Positions 9,748-19,819 are shown, numbered from the stretch's first letter. The stretch: 42,594 bases of DNA from Nemertoderma westbladi (GCA_032718475.1 JAUCBJ010008960.1:1-42594); one strand, 5' to 3'. Program-made: numbers and translations. The notes: generated by a model not told the origin, from the letters alone.

Positions 9748-11928
9748 ATGTCGGCCACGGACAAAGAAAGTTCTGATTATTACCTCGGGAAAGTCGACGA
9801 AATATATGATATAGTAAAAGGATTTAACTCTACCGATAAGGAAGAAGTTGAGAAGGCCAGTAAACGATCGGACGATTTAATGAGAGAACTCAAAGTCAAG
9901 GAGGAATTAAAAGATGCCAAGATCCGAAGGGAAGACGAACGGGAGAAGGAGTTGTGTCCGATGAATCGATCGGTTTTAAATCGCAATGCGTTAGACGGGA
10001 GTCCCGCGGATAGCGATACGGCTACGATGGATCCCACAGCGTTTATGGACGTTTTTGGCCGTGATGCCGAACGGAGAGCCGAAAAGAGGCGAATCGCCCG
10101 CGGAAAAGCCGATAAATTCCGTGCAATCGGAAACGAATATTTTAAAAGCGGAAATTACGAATCTGCTGTGGAGAGTTATTCGCAGTCATTGGAGGAGTTG
10201 AAGGATAATCACCACGCGTGGTGCAACAGAGCTCAATGTTATATAAAACTCGCAAGATTCGAAGCCGCTATCAGTGACTGCGATTGGGCGATCAGAAGTA
10301 AGATTCACTTCGGCAAGGCGTACATACATAAAGGTCGAGCTTTGATTGGTTTGGAGCGGTTAGATGAGGCCGAGGAGGTTTATAATAATGGTATAGAAGA
10401 ATGCCCTGACGACGCCGCTGCCATCCGTAAATATTTGAAAGATCTTAAAGAAACAATTCGGAGAATAAATTCTGAGAAATTAGCGAAAGAATCCTTTGAA
10501 AACAAAGAAGGTGTTAACGAGACCGTTGTTGGTGTTATTGAGAGAATATTTAATGAGGAAAATCAACACCTTTCGTACTACACCGGTGGAATGTCTATAT
10601 TAACTCGGTTAATAGTTGGAGACACGGAGAGGGTTCTATTCCGGTTAAACAATGGGTTCTCCATCCAGGAATCCAACTCTATCGTCGCTAGTTGTTTATC
10701 GGCCCGCGGGAATTTGAACGCCGATGAAATTAATTTAGTGAGATCCTGGTATTTGTTGCTGAAACAAGCTTGTTTCAACCATATTGACAATATTAAGGCC
10801 ATGTTCCTGTCAATTACTAACTTTCGACAGATTATTTTGGGGCATTTGTGTGCCGAGATTAATGTAGACGTTAAGCTGGCGATTTTAGATTTATTTCGAA
10901 TGTTGTCCGAATTCTCGGAAAGTAAAGATTTACTAATAGACAAACTGTCGCCGCAACTCCTATTTAATTGTTTATTCGAATTGATTGTTCAGGGCGATCA
11001 CGTATCTCCTGTCTCCGCCTCTATTTTCTCGAACATTTGCGGTTGTAAATCGTTTCGAGCCGGATTCGAACTCGAACCGACGGCGAGTTTGTTACCGGGG
11101 TTCGAGAGAATTCTCGGTTCCATAAGGAACAACGTCGAGGTTGCCTTATCGGTTCTCTCCGCCGCCGTTAATCTTTGTTCTAATAAAAGAATCCTCAAAT
11201 CGATGACCAGTAGATCTCAGTTTTGGGATTGTTGCATAAAAGGTCTGGCGAGTCTGAAGAACATCGGACGTCGTTCTGAGGAAGTTGTCCTCCTATTAAT
11301 TATTCTCTCCAACTTATCCCTCGAGAAATCGGCTTTGTGTAAAGAAAAAAGCACGTTTATAGTAACCGAGTTGAATTATTTGCTACTGAATTCCACCGAC
11401 GACAACTTGTTAACCCGTTGCGTAACGCTATTGTCGCGCGTTGTAATCACTGATGACGCTATCTCCGTAGCAACCGATAAAGACGACGTTGTATGCAAAT
11501 TGATGTCATTAGCTAAGAGTTGTTGTGATGATAGTGACGTCACTTTGCTTCCGCCTTGTATTAAAGTTTTGGCGCTTTTAAGTCAATCGAAGGGGAATGT
11601 TCAGCTACTTATCGGAAGACTGGATGATAAACTGAGATTCATACGAAGTTTGTTATCAACAACTTACAATGATTTGGTTGTCGGGAACGCTTGTTTGATT
11701 GTCGGTAATTGCGCCGCCGTTAGTAGCATAGCCGGTTGTCTTGGCGACACGGACGTTATTCAGTCGTTACTCTCGGTCGCCAGTAACCATAGCAGCGAGA
11801 AGGTTAGAAGCAATGCCGCTATCGCTTGTGGGAAGTTGGCCAGTTCGAAGCAACGGAAACACTTGGAGAACATGAGGAAACTCGATGGAATGGGGATACT
11901 CCACGGTTGTGTGAAGTTTATTGATTAA
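9748..11928 (+). CDS. TTC12: TTC12-like protein (TPR + armadillo-type repeats)
   Basis: This is an intact 726-codon single-exon frame. Residues about 115-235 hold three TPR helix pairs, with signatures such as GNEYFKSGNYESAVESYSQS and AWCNRAQCYIKLARFEAAISD. The preceding charged stretch (DAERRAEKRRIARGKADKF) and the later LFRLNNGFSI block are recognisable TTC12 features. Residues about 270-720 are an alpha-helical armadillo/HEAT-like array ending in NAAIACGKLA. Human TTC12 has about 705 residues with the same order. Known role of the family: a cytoplasmic factor for assembly of axonemal dynein arms, so motile cilia or sperm flagella are implied. The ATG at 9748 gives the family-typical N-terminus (KVDEIYDIVKGFNS). 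Vertebrate TTC12 is heavily spliced; this copy has no introns, which suggests intron loss or retroposition, yet the frame is undamaged. Confidence 0.93.
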   Translation: MSATDKESSDYYLGKVDEIYDIVKGFNSTDKEEVEKASKRSDDLMRELKVKEELKDAKIRREDEREKELCPMNRSVLNRNALDGSPADSDTATMDPTAFMDVFGRDAERRAEKRRIARGKADKFRAIGNEYFKSGNYESAVESYSQSLEELKDNHHAWCNRAQCYIKLARFEAAISDCDWAIRSKIHFGKAYIHKGRALIGLERLDEAEEVYNNGIEECPDDAAAIRKYLKDLKETIRRINSEKLAKESFENKEGVNETVVGVIERIFNEENQHLSYYTGGMSILTRLIVGDTERVLFRLNNGFSIQESNSIVASCLSARGNLNADEINLVRSWYLLLKQACFNHIDNIKAMFLSITNFRQIILGHLCAEINVDVKLAILDLFRMLSEFSESKDLLIDKLSPQLLFNCLFELIVQGDHVSPVSASIFSNICGCKSFRAGFELEPTASLLPGFERILGSIRNNVEVALSVLSAAVNLCSNKRILKSMTSRSQFWDCCIKGLASLKNIGRRSEEVVLLLIILSNLSLEKSALCKEKSTFIVTELNYLLLNSTDDNLLTRCVTLLSRVVITDDAISVATDKDDVVCKLMSLAKSCCDDSDVTLLPPCIKVLALLSQSKGNVQLLIGRLDDKLRFIRSLLSTTYNDLVVGNACLIVGNCAAVSSIAGCLGDTDVIQSLLSVASNHSSEKVRSNAAIACGKLASSKQRKHLENMRKLDGMGILHGCVKFID

Positions 11929-12740
11929 TTCGCGTATGTTTTTCTTACTTTTTTTTCTAACGGTATTCTTTACTTTGGTTTACTACAAATATCCTCAACG
12001 ATTTTAATTATTATTTATTTATTTATTTTTTATTTTATTTTATTTATTTTTTATTTAATTTAATTTCTTATTTTGTTTATTTTGTAATTTTATTTATTTT
12101 GTCACATTCTATATTTAGAATTACCATTACTACATTAGCTAAAAATTAATTAAAATCTTCATGAAATACGTTATTCCCACCACCAAAAACGAAGAGTACC
12201 TGTTATTATTATTTTATTAGTATATATATATATTTATTCACAACATAAAAATATGTGTGAAACCGACGCAGACGCGACTGACAGCAATAAAATTAATAAC
12301 AAACAATAAGTAAAGTGAATGGAACTAAACTATTGGCTAAGACAAATTAATAATAAAAAACAGTACGTAGTACGTATAAAACAGCACCAATTTATGTTCT
12401 ACGGTATGCTTTAATGTTAGATTGACTTTGACTAACACATTTGTAGATGAGTGGGAAACTTTAAGGAAAAAACAATAAACTCAATAACATTGAATTTAAT
12501 CCCTAACATTAACAGGACACCCCTGTCTAGTCTGCCTTGTACATGTACAGTACTGTAGTTTAAAGCTGCTAAAGTACAGTATGTATAGGCTTTTAGTAAG
12601 AACTACTTCAGTAAAAATGGTTAACTCTACCAGAAAAGTGCTTTCTAACAGTTATTAAATAAAATAAAATTTGAAATAAACTGAAATATAATAATAATAT
12701 ATATAATAATAAATAATAAGACTGAAATAAAATATTTTTC
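11929..12740. other. TTC12 3' region and AT-rich spacer
   Basis: T-rich (TTTA)n-like sequence runs from about 12000 to 12115. An AATAAA at 12288-12293, about 360 nt after the TTC12 stop, is a possible poly(A) signal but is not the only A/T-rich candidate. No reading frame of interest is seen up to 12740. Confidence 0.4.
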
Positions 12741-12747
12741 GTCTGGT

Positions 12748-12838
12748 GGGGGGGGGGGGGGGGGGGGCGTTCGAGCTCGCGTGACACTTTGTGACAGACT
12801 TTGTGACACTTGCGTGACATACTTTATGAACGCCCCCT
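12748..12838. mobile_element. Short MITE-like element with GGGGGCGTTC ends
   Basis: GGGGGCGTTC at about 12762-12771 is mirrored by GAACGCCCCC at about 12829-12838. Between them are four GTGACA words in direct order (GTGACACTTTGTGACAGAC and so on). The left end is preceded by a G run (20 G at 12748-12767), which looks like expansion of the terminal GGGGG. I read this as a small (about 80-bp) non-autonomous element. No clear target duplication was found. Confidence 0.45.
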
Positions 12839-13325
12839 TATTAAATTTCAATATTGAAATACCGTACCGAGTCAGATACAATCTCGTAACTCATTCGTCA
12901 TCTCATCGATGTTACCGGGAGAGTTAAGAAAATATTATTGGATAATTAGCCCTGAGAGTCTATATATAAGAATAATCAACCCTGAGAGTAAGAGTAGCTG
13001 CGTAGCGCCTTCCCTGCCTTGCAGGTAACTGCCAAGAGAGTTCAACCTCCAGTCCTCCGTGTCACGTTTACCGATAATCTTCTTTTGACTTACATTTCTG
13101 GCATCTTTTCACATTTTATGGAACATGTTAAATTTCAGAAACTCACTGTAGGCCTATCCGAATATTTTTAATTTTGACAACAGCTGTGCTCGGAAGTTAA
13201 ATACGCCACTTATAGAATGCCACCCCGAATTAAATAAAAAAATTATTTAGCACCAGGGGAGTCAAATATATTTCTTTGTAGCACCAATTTACAACCCCCT
13301 CCCCAATAAAACAGACTAACTTACA

Positions 13326-13350
13326 CCCCCCCCCCACCCCCCCCCCCCCC
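13326..13350. repeat. Poly-C tract
   Basis: There are ten C (13326-13335), one A, then fourteen C (13337-13350). This is G-quadruplex or i-motif capable sequence and a likely site of assembly error. Confidence 0.9.
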
Positions 13351-13433
13351 TTCATACCCCAAAAACAATTATTTAATCTCCCTAAAATAATTACTTGCAT
13401 GGCCTACTTAAATACGGCCTGCCAAATGACTGC

Positions 13434-14249
13434 AAGGCCAAAAAATTAGTGGGTCGATTTTTCAATGTTGTCGTGGCAGTATATATATTTGGATAAAGAC
13501 AATAAAGTTGTTGTATATTATCTGATATTCTATGGAGATTCCAAATATGCAATTGGTTTTGTCGTACCTTTTTTAGTTTTTGAAATATTTCACGAAAACC
13601 AATGGGTACCCAAAAAGTGGGTTCACCATGAAAGTTTCAATAATCCAGAACCTTTAAAACTCACCAGTCAGCCCTCATTTGTGACGTATAAAGGTTCTCA
13701 TGGATGGCGAATTTCCAGATGAATGGTTGATCTGGTATGCTACTTTTTACTGGGTGCCTAAATCTTAGTTCATAATGAAAGTTTCCGTTTTTTTGATAGC
13801 ATACTGTGTACATTCGAATCATCTAGCAAATACTTATCATTGAATTCCCTGTGGAAGAACACTTACATTGATTGTAAATCGCGGCAAATAAATAAGTATT
13901 AAATGTATCCGAAAGTTTCATGTTGAACCAAGATTTAGACACCCAGTGAAAAGTAGCATACCAGATCAACCATTCGTCTGGAAATTCGCCATCCTTGAGA
14001 ACCTTTATTCGTCATAAATGAGGGCTGACTGGTGAGTTTAAAGGTTCTGGATTATTTAAACTTTCATGGTGAACCCACTTTTTGGGTGTCCATTGGTTTT
14101 CGTACGACATTCGGTACGACAAAACCGATTGCATATTTGAAATCTCCATAAAATTTCAGATAATATACAACAACTTGATTGTCTTTATCCAAATATATAC
14201 TGCCCTGACAGCGTTGAAAAATCGACCCACAAATATTTTGGTTGGCCTT
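13434..14249. repeat. Large inverted repeat (about 340-350-bp arms)
   Basis: The left arm, 13434 to about 13786, is repeated in reverse complement at about 13910-14249 with scattered substitutions and small indels. Outer ends are AAGGCCAAAAAATTAGTGGG and its counterpart, then the shared GTGGGTCGATTTTTCAA. About 120 bp separate the arms, and some further pairing (AAATACTTAT with ATAAGTATT) exists in the spacer. Both arms keep an open frame with a related peptide (YLDKDN.VVVYYL.FYGD), but the arms differ by replacement changes, so I do not call it coding. It resembles a foldback-type or snapback element; if transcribed it would make a long hairpin RNA. No clear target duplication was seen. Confidence 0.85.
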
Positions 14250-14480
14250 AAGTAATAAGTACTGTATATATTTTGTATTTATTTTGGGGGAAAATGTGTA
14301 TATTTTGGGAAAATTTGTATTTATTTTGGGGTTTTGTATTTTATTTTGGTGTGTATAATTGGTTTTGGGGAGCATTTATTTATTTTGGTGTTGAATAATT
14401 GTTTTTGGTGTTGAAAAATTTATTTGGTGTTTGAATATTTTTATTTGAGGTGTGCTTCCTTGATGTCAGAAACTATTAAC
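14250..14480. repeat. G/T-rich strand-asymmetric tract
   Basis: Repeated TTTATTTTGGGG-like words occupy about 14264-14450 with almost no C on the plus strand. A weak mirrored counterpart lies left of the inverted repeat near 13345-13380 (CCCCAAAAACAATTATT), so the inverted repeat may originally have been longer. Confidence 0.5.
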
Positions 14481-14599
14481 CAACCAGACCCCATACAGGT
14501 ACACTGAAAAAATTGTTCGGCGGTTCTTTTTTTAACCTCTGGTATAAAATTTTCAACCGATGGTTGCTCTTTTAAAACCGCTGGTTACAAATTGGCATA

Positions 14600-14865
14600 T
14601 GCTAAAACGGTGGTTTAAATTTTCCCAAAGTGCAGTGTTACATTGAAACGGTGGTTTAAATTTTCCCAAACTGCAGTGTTACATTGAAACGGTGGTTTAA
14701 ATTTTCCCAAACTGCAGTGTTACATTGAAACGGTGGTTTAAATTTTCCCAAACTGCAGTGTTACATTGAAACGGTGGTTTAAATTTTCCCAAACTGCAGT
14801 GTTACATTGAAACGGTGGTTTAAATTTTCCCAAACTGCAGTGTTACATTGAAACGGTGGTTTTCC
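14600..14865. repeat. 41-bp tandem array, left side of PWWP element
   Basis: Six to seven copies of a 41-bp unit (AAACGGTGGTTTAAATTTTC plus CCAAACTGCAGTGTTACATTG) start at about 14599, 14640, 14681, 14722, 14763, 14804 and 14845. More diverged GGTGGTTTAAA-type words continue to about 15095. Confidence 0.93.
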
Positions 14866-15099
14866 GGATTGTAATTGCTATCATAAAACAGAAATAGTGT
14901 TTGACTTAGGAATAAACGGCGGTTCATATTATTTGATACAAAGTAACCGGTGGTTTAAAACTTACATTAATCGATTGGTTGAAAAATACATATAACCGTT
15001 GATTTAAAACACAGTAAACGGTGGTTGAAAACTTAGAATAACCGGTGGTTTACAAAAATTCAAATCACAGTTTGTTTACAACACAGTAAACGGTAGTGA

Positions 15100-15904
15100 T
15101 CAATAACATAATATCCAATCATGTAAACAATCTTAATACGTTTGTTAAGTACGTTTTTATGTAACATGTTTTATCAGGTAAATATTTAACAATTGTTTAA
15201 CATGATTTACATGTTTTACATTATTTATAACATAAATCAAGCATTCCCTTATATTTGTTGAATGCTACTATATCATGTTGAACAAAAATGTGTTATAAAT
15301 TTACAATGTATGTCTTAGTCTTAGGGATGTTTGAATAAACCGCCATAAGTTGACCGCTAATTCTGCAATTTGTTCATACTGTCATAGGCCTATCATAATT
15401 CAGTCATTTTTTGTGAAAGTGCCATTGCCATCCTGCGCTGTCCTGCAATCGCAGAATCGGTACCGGTACAATCCTGAAATTTGATTACAGTGATGTAGTG
15501 TATCACTGCCACTGGTACAGTAGTGGTACCGGTTGCCGGTAGTACAGAACAGTAGTACAGTACTGCTGTAGTAGGGCTGTGTAGGGTAGTGTACTCTTTT
15601 TGTTTTGTAGTTGTACCGGTACTATTTCTGTATTTCTTGGATTGTAGCTATATCTGTGTGTATATTACTGTATTATGAGTACGGTACCTGAGTACGGTAT
15701 ATTATATTTCTGTATTTGTTTATTATTTTGGTTTGGTTAGGCCTATGCAGGAATGCAGCTATGCGGTTGGTTAGTTCTGTAGTTCAGTAGTTGGCCAGGC
15801 CTTAACCCTAATTAAAACTGTCACATAGGCCAGTAGGCGTAACCGGGTGGTGAATTTTTAGGGGGGTCAGGGGTGGAAATTCTCTGCTACACCAGTACCT
15901 ACCG
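15100..15904. other. Internal non-coding part of the PWWP element
   Basis: No reading frame stands out. The segment is rich in short palindromes such as GGTACCGGTAC (near 15460 and 15610), TAGGCCTA (15385-15392 and 15738-15745) and GTAGTACAGTACTG-like words. It may hold the promoter or 5' leader of the downstream PWWP frame; that is inference. Confidence 0.4.
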
Positions 15905-16670
15905 GTGTACCTACCAGTATCAGAGTATGCCGAGACCCGACACAACTTTAGGAGTAGGAAGGCCAATAAACGAAAGTTGTCCTCAACACCATCAACAGCT
16001 GCTAACGATAAAGCCGGTACTGAGGTACAGTTGCCTAGTAAAAGTTTAGATCAGGTTTCAGACATATCGCCATTGGATATACCGGTAGCTAAAGTTAATC
16101 TCAAGGAGCCAGATGCAAGCAAAAGTGACCGAACGGAAAATAATAAATCGTCCTCCTTTGCTCTGCTTATCGGATGATGATAATATAGCTGAGGGATTGG
16201 AGATAGTCCCAAATCCACGAGGTGCAAAGAGGAAAGTAAGCATTTTTGATTCTTCTTCTGATGATGAATCCTCGGAATTATCTTATGGATCTAAATCGTC
16301 TAGTACCTGCAGTGGTCCATCTGATAGTCGAGATGAGGGTGACTATATTGGTGAGTTGGTTTGGGCGCGACAACGTATAACAAAACCATTCTGGCCTGCC
16401 CGAACTGAAAGAGCTCCAGAGGGTTCCGCAATGCCCAAGCCAAAGCATCCAGGGGACAACTTCAAGTGGATTTACTTCTTTGGTTCTAGCAATTTCTCAT
16501 GGATTAAAGACACTGGGGAATACATTGTTCCATATATTGAAAATCGCGAGCAGCATGGGAAAAGGAAGGCTTCGTCTACAGTCAAATTTCTAAAGGGACT
16601 TGATGACATTGATGAAGAATATACCGCAATGTCTGTTAGGAAAAATGATTGTCCATATCAGGAAGAGTGA
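15905..16670 (+). CDS. PWWP-like domain protein inside DNA transposon (frameshifted or spliced)
   Basis: Two overlapping frames look like one gene: 15905-16177 (Ser/Lys-rich, KRKLSSTPSTAANDK) and 16113-16670 (185 codons). The second begins acidic and Ser-rich (IFDSSSDDESSE), then shows a PWWP-like fold: GELVWARQRITKPFWPAR (expected GDLVWAK..G.PWWPA), WIYFFGSSNFSWI (expected V.FFG....W(V/I)) and a helical tail (VKFLKGLDDIDEEY). The signature tetrapeptide reads PFWP, a conservative variant. PWWP domains bind methylated H3K36 nucleosomes and DNA. The frame switch near 16113-16177 is either a frameshift or a short intron; I did not find a clean GT-AG solution. No catalytic domain is present. The domain call is likely and its function here is unknown. 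Confidence 0.65.
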
Positions 16671-16810
16671 ATGGTTCAATACATTATCATTTAGGATTTA
16701 GGAAACTGTAAATTCATTTATTCAATAATTTGATTATCATTTATATTTGATAAACATATTTGATATTTGATATTATATTTGATATTCAATAAACCATTTA
16801 TTTGAAATCT
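16671..16810. other. AT-rich spacer after PWWP frame
   Basis: The sequence is GATATTTGATATT-like low complexity. An AATAAA-like word at 16789-16794 (CAATAAACC), about 120 nt after the stop, could act as a poly(A) signal. Confidence 0.4.
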
Positions 16811-16839
16811 AAAACACCGACTTGATCCTCATTTGAAAC

Positions 16840-17430
16840 CTGAAACACCGGTTGATCTTAAATTAACCACAGGTTAAACCATATATTTGAAACCTGAAAC
16901 AACGGTTGATCCACATTAAACGCAGGTTTAACCATTTATTTTGAAAAAAACACCGGTTGATCTTAAATTAACCACAGGTTAAACCATATATTTGAAACCC
17001 GAAACACCGGTTGATCTTAAATTAACCACAGGTTAAACCATATATTTGAAACCTGAAACAACGGTTGATCCACATTAAACGCAGGTTTAACCATTTATTT
17101 TGAAAAAAAACACCGGTTGATCTTAAATTAACCACAGGTTAAACCATATATTTGAAACCCGAAACACCGGTTGATCTTAAATTAACCACAGGTTAAACCA
17201 TATATTTGAAACCTGAAACAACGGTTGATCCACATTAAACGCAGGTTTAACCATTTATTTTGAAAAAAAAACACCGGTTGATCTTAAATTAACCACAGGT
17301 TAAACCATATATTTGAAACCCGAAACACCGGTTGATCTTAAATTAACCACAGGTTAAACCATATATTTGAAACCTGAAACAACGGTTGATCCACATTAAA
17401 CGCAGGTTAATTCATTTATTTGAAACCTGA
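16840..17430. repeat. 160-bp higher-order tandem array, right side of PWWP element
   Basis: A 160-161-bp period (CACCGGTTGATC after a poly-A run at 16951, 17111 and 17272) is built from three related units of about 53 bp. Each carries CGGTTGATC and either AACCACAGGTT or AACGCAGGTT. Relative to the left array the motif lies in inverted orientation. From 17430 to 17630 non-tandem copies continue (AACCACTGGTT, AACCTGAGGTT, AACCTCTGGTT, AACCTGGGGTT, AACCAGAGGTT). Confidence 0.9.
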
Positions 17431-17652
17431 AACACCATTGAACTTAAGCACAACCACTGGTTGTTATACGAAAAACAACCTGAGGTTTAATTTATAAAAT
17501 TTAACCACAGGTTATCTTTGAATCGATAAACCTCTGGTTCCTCGAATTAACCGCAGGTCAAAAATTCACCAAATTAACCTGGGGTTATTTTCGAAAACCA
17601 GAGGTTTTTTAAAAAAGAACCACTGGTACGATTTTTCAGTGTAGTGTATGGG

Positions 17653-18240
17653 GGAAGGTTTGAACTTTTGAAAGCGATTATCTCAGAATGACATTTTTAC
17701 GCACGAAAAATTATATTCCTCCACCATTTCTTAACCGTTTTTTTTTGCAATTTTTGCTTTATGAAATGTAACTTCATAAGCTTCAATAAATGGAGGTCTT
17801 CTTGATTTCATAATTTTTCCACATTTTTTTAAATGAAAATTAGAAAAAAAACATTACTTTCTTATAGTGGCCTTGAGCGGCTAGTTTTGTAATCTTTTTT
17901 TTTGTTTTCCCGACCTTTGCATACTCGTAAGAACGACTTTATATTACTCAGGGAAACAAATCTTATTGGCTGGAGTGGTTTCCATAACAACAAACATCCA
18001 ATAAGTTTGTTTCTCCGAGGCAAAATTCCGGCAACAAATAAAAGATTAAATGGGGATGGTATATTAATTCGTTTATTATTCGACATTGACGCCCAGGTGG
18101 GATCGAAATGGTGACCGCCAGAATCCCGCGATTCAGATAAAAGATATACCTGGAAAAATTTTATTTCGTGGTAAATGATACAGTATCTTCTATGTCCACA
18201 ATTTACGTCCTCATGGCTTCCCATCTGTCAGTACAAGTCA
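17653..18240 (-). repeat. Diverged dispersed repeat with tRNA-like segment
   Basis: 17653-17820 (GAAGGTTTGAACTTTTGAAAG, then CAGAATGACATTTTT) matches 19878-20000. On the minus strand 18150-18082 holds a B-box-like TTTCGATCCC and the tail CCACCTGGGCGTCAATG. This parallels the tRNA-like segment at 25.3 kb, which reads GTTCGATGCCGCCTGGAAGTCATTG. Both also have CATCTGTCA and ACGTCCTCATGG-like words about 50-110 bp away on the same side. I read them as two members of one SINE-like family. Confidence 0.5.
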
Positions 18241-19460
18241 TATGTAGCCACTGTGCTCAATTCTTTCTACTTGGACGTCTTTATTATCCACTCGCTACAA
18301 TGAAATACGATAATCACGTTTAGCAGTATTTAATAAAACGAAACCACTAAATTTAACTTAATTACCAATTATATTTATTTGTTGAAACTAAAAAATGTCA
18401 AATTAAACGATTGAAAAAATCCCTCTGTTTATCCCACATATTTTGTTGAAGCGACACGATGTGCCACACGATGTGCCACACGATGTGCCACATACAACAA
18501 AACATGTGATTGACCAAAATCCGTCTTTCCTTATTGTACTGATATTAGGGTCATCGCAATTATCGATAAAGTGGGGTAGACAGACACCTTCAAAAGTAGA
18601 GTAAAACAAGAGTAGAGTTGGCTTTAAATAGGTCAGTCGACAACCGTCAATATCAATAAAAATGAAACAGTAATCTGTGTTTTTGATTCTCGTTTACTGT
18701 TTTGGTTGCCTCATTTCAAAGTAGAATTGGGATCTCATTATAGCTGGTCACTCAAGAACTCTGGAACCTTTTTCTTATATCATGCCATTTTTGTTTTAAT
18801 ATAGTAATACTGTGTATATCATGTTTAATTATGTAAATAAATTATGAATAAGGCCGTTAAATACTGATGAAATTGATTTTGTTGGTATTTTTTAACGCAT
18901 ATGGAGAATTCGATAATTCCGCTGTTTTACCCTTTTTTTATCTGCAGTACGGGAGGCCATAAAACAAACGTAGGGAACCTTTTCCATTGCGAATGACAGC
19001 CTATAATACCTATGGTTTATTGCAGATCCCATTCTAGGAAGCACCAACATGGGAGGTGAGAGTCCATCGACTTCCTCAGTGGTTCCAGAACTCTCTCACG
19101 GAAAAATCTGTACATAAACCGAAATAACATTTTAATTAAATGAAATTAAAATGAATTTTAATATTTACTACAGTATCATTTCTATATCAATTATTGATGA
19201 TTAAATTTTTCTAAATTTTGGTTGACATTGAATGGCGCTTTGGTGTTAGGAACTATATCTATTATAACTAACTACAAGATACTGTGATGAATGGTAGAAT
19301 TTTTTATGCTCTTTAAGCCAAGGAATGCCTGTTCCCCAAGATGAGTGATCTTCCGTATAAAACCCTTCCACTCTGTTTCCCAAGTTGCCTTGGTTCTCAT
19401 TTATCGACCATTCAAGAATGAAAGAGGGTTGGGTGTAGGTTACAGACAATTGAAGCAGCA
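18241..19460. other. Intergenic DNA, no gene recognised
   Basis: There is a short tandem repeat CACGATGTGCCA (three copies, about 18455-18490). At 19021-19055 a possible 31-nt microexon is flanked by 'tttattgcag' and 'gtgagagt', but it is unsupported by neighbours. Minus-strand (19485-19246) and plus-strand (19345-19563) frames overlap, and neither resembles a known family. Confidence 0.4.
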
Positions 19461-19719
19461 CTGTACCCAAACAGTGCTGCCCCATCTAGGGATCGTACTG
19501 TACCCAAACAGTGCTGCCCCATCTAGGGATCGTACTGTACCCAAACAGTGCTGCCCCATCTAGGGATCGTACTGTACCCAAACAGTGCTGCCCCATCTAG
19601 GGATCGTACTGTACCCAAACAGTGCTGCCCCATCTAGGGATCGTACTGTACCCAAACAGTGCTGCCCCATCTAGGGATCGTACTGTACCCAAACAGTGCT
19701 GCCCCATCTAGGGATCGTA
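19461..19719. repeat. 37-bp tandem repeat, seven copies
   Basis: Seven almost identical 37-bp units (CTGTACCCAAACAGTGCTGC, then CCCATCTAGGGATCGTA) start at 19461, 19498, 19535, 19572, 19609, 19646 and 19683. Each contains ACTGT-acccaa-ACAGT, a small hairpin. At the first copy the flanking GCAGC extends it to a perfect 10-bp stem. There are no spacers, so this is a minisatellite and not a CRISPR array. Confidence 0.95.
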
Positions 19720-19819
19720 CCAGGCAGGGCCTCCTATCCAAACATTAATACTGACAACAAAAATGAAATCACCCAGAAAAGCCCCGTAATGAACATTCAC
19801 CTCGTTCCTCGTTGAACTA

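Larger units (their letters stand above)
14502..17641. mobile_element. TIR DNA transposon (CACTG ends, TA flanks) carrying a PWWP gene
   Basis: The left end CACTGAAAAAATTGTTCGGC and right end (reverse complement CACTGAAAAATCGTACCAGT) match over about 44 bp with mismatches, including GGTTCTTTTTT and AACCTCTGG. Both ends are flanked by TA (14500-14501 and 17642-17643). Tandem arrays rich in AACCNNNGGTT occupy both ends, with an ORF region between. A diverged repeat copy at about 19820-19960 matches the left flank up to 14499 and the right flank from about 17653, and so marks a related empty site. CACTG termini plus long subterminal arrays suggest the CACTA-Mirage-Chapaev group; the TA flanks would also fit Tc1/mariner. 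No transposase is visible. Confidence 0.85.

Noticed and set aside
13465-14375. Frames of 85 and 103 codons in the two arms of the inverted repeat
   Set aside because: The shared peptide reflects the inverted repeat itself, and the arms differ by replacement substitutions, so no coding constraint is visible.
19021-19065. 31-nt microexon (PILGSTNMG) with good acceptor and donor
   Set aside because: It is too short to support alone, and no neighbouring exon in compatible phase was found.
19461-19719. CRISPR-like array of seven 37-bp repeats
   Set aside because: The units are directly adjacent with no spacers, and the context is animal nuclear DNA; it is a minisatellite.
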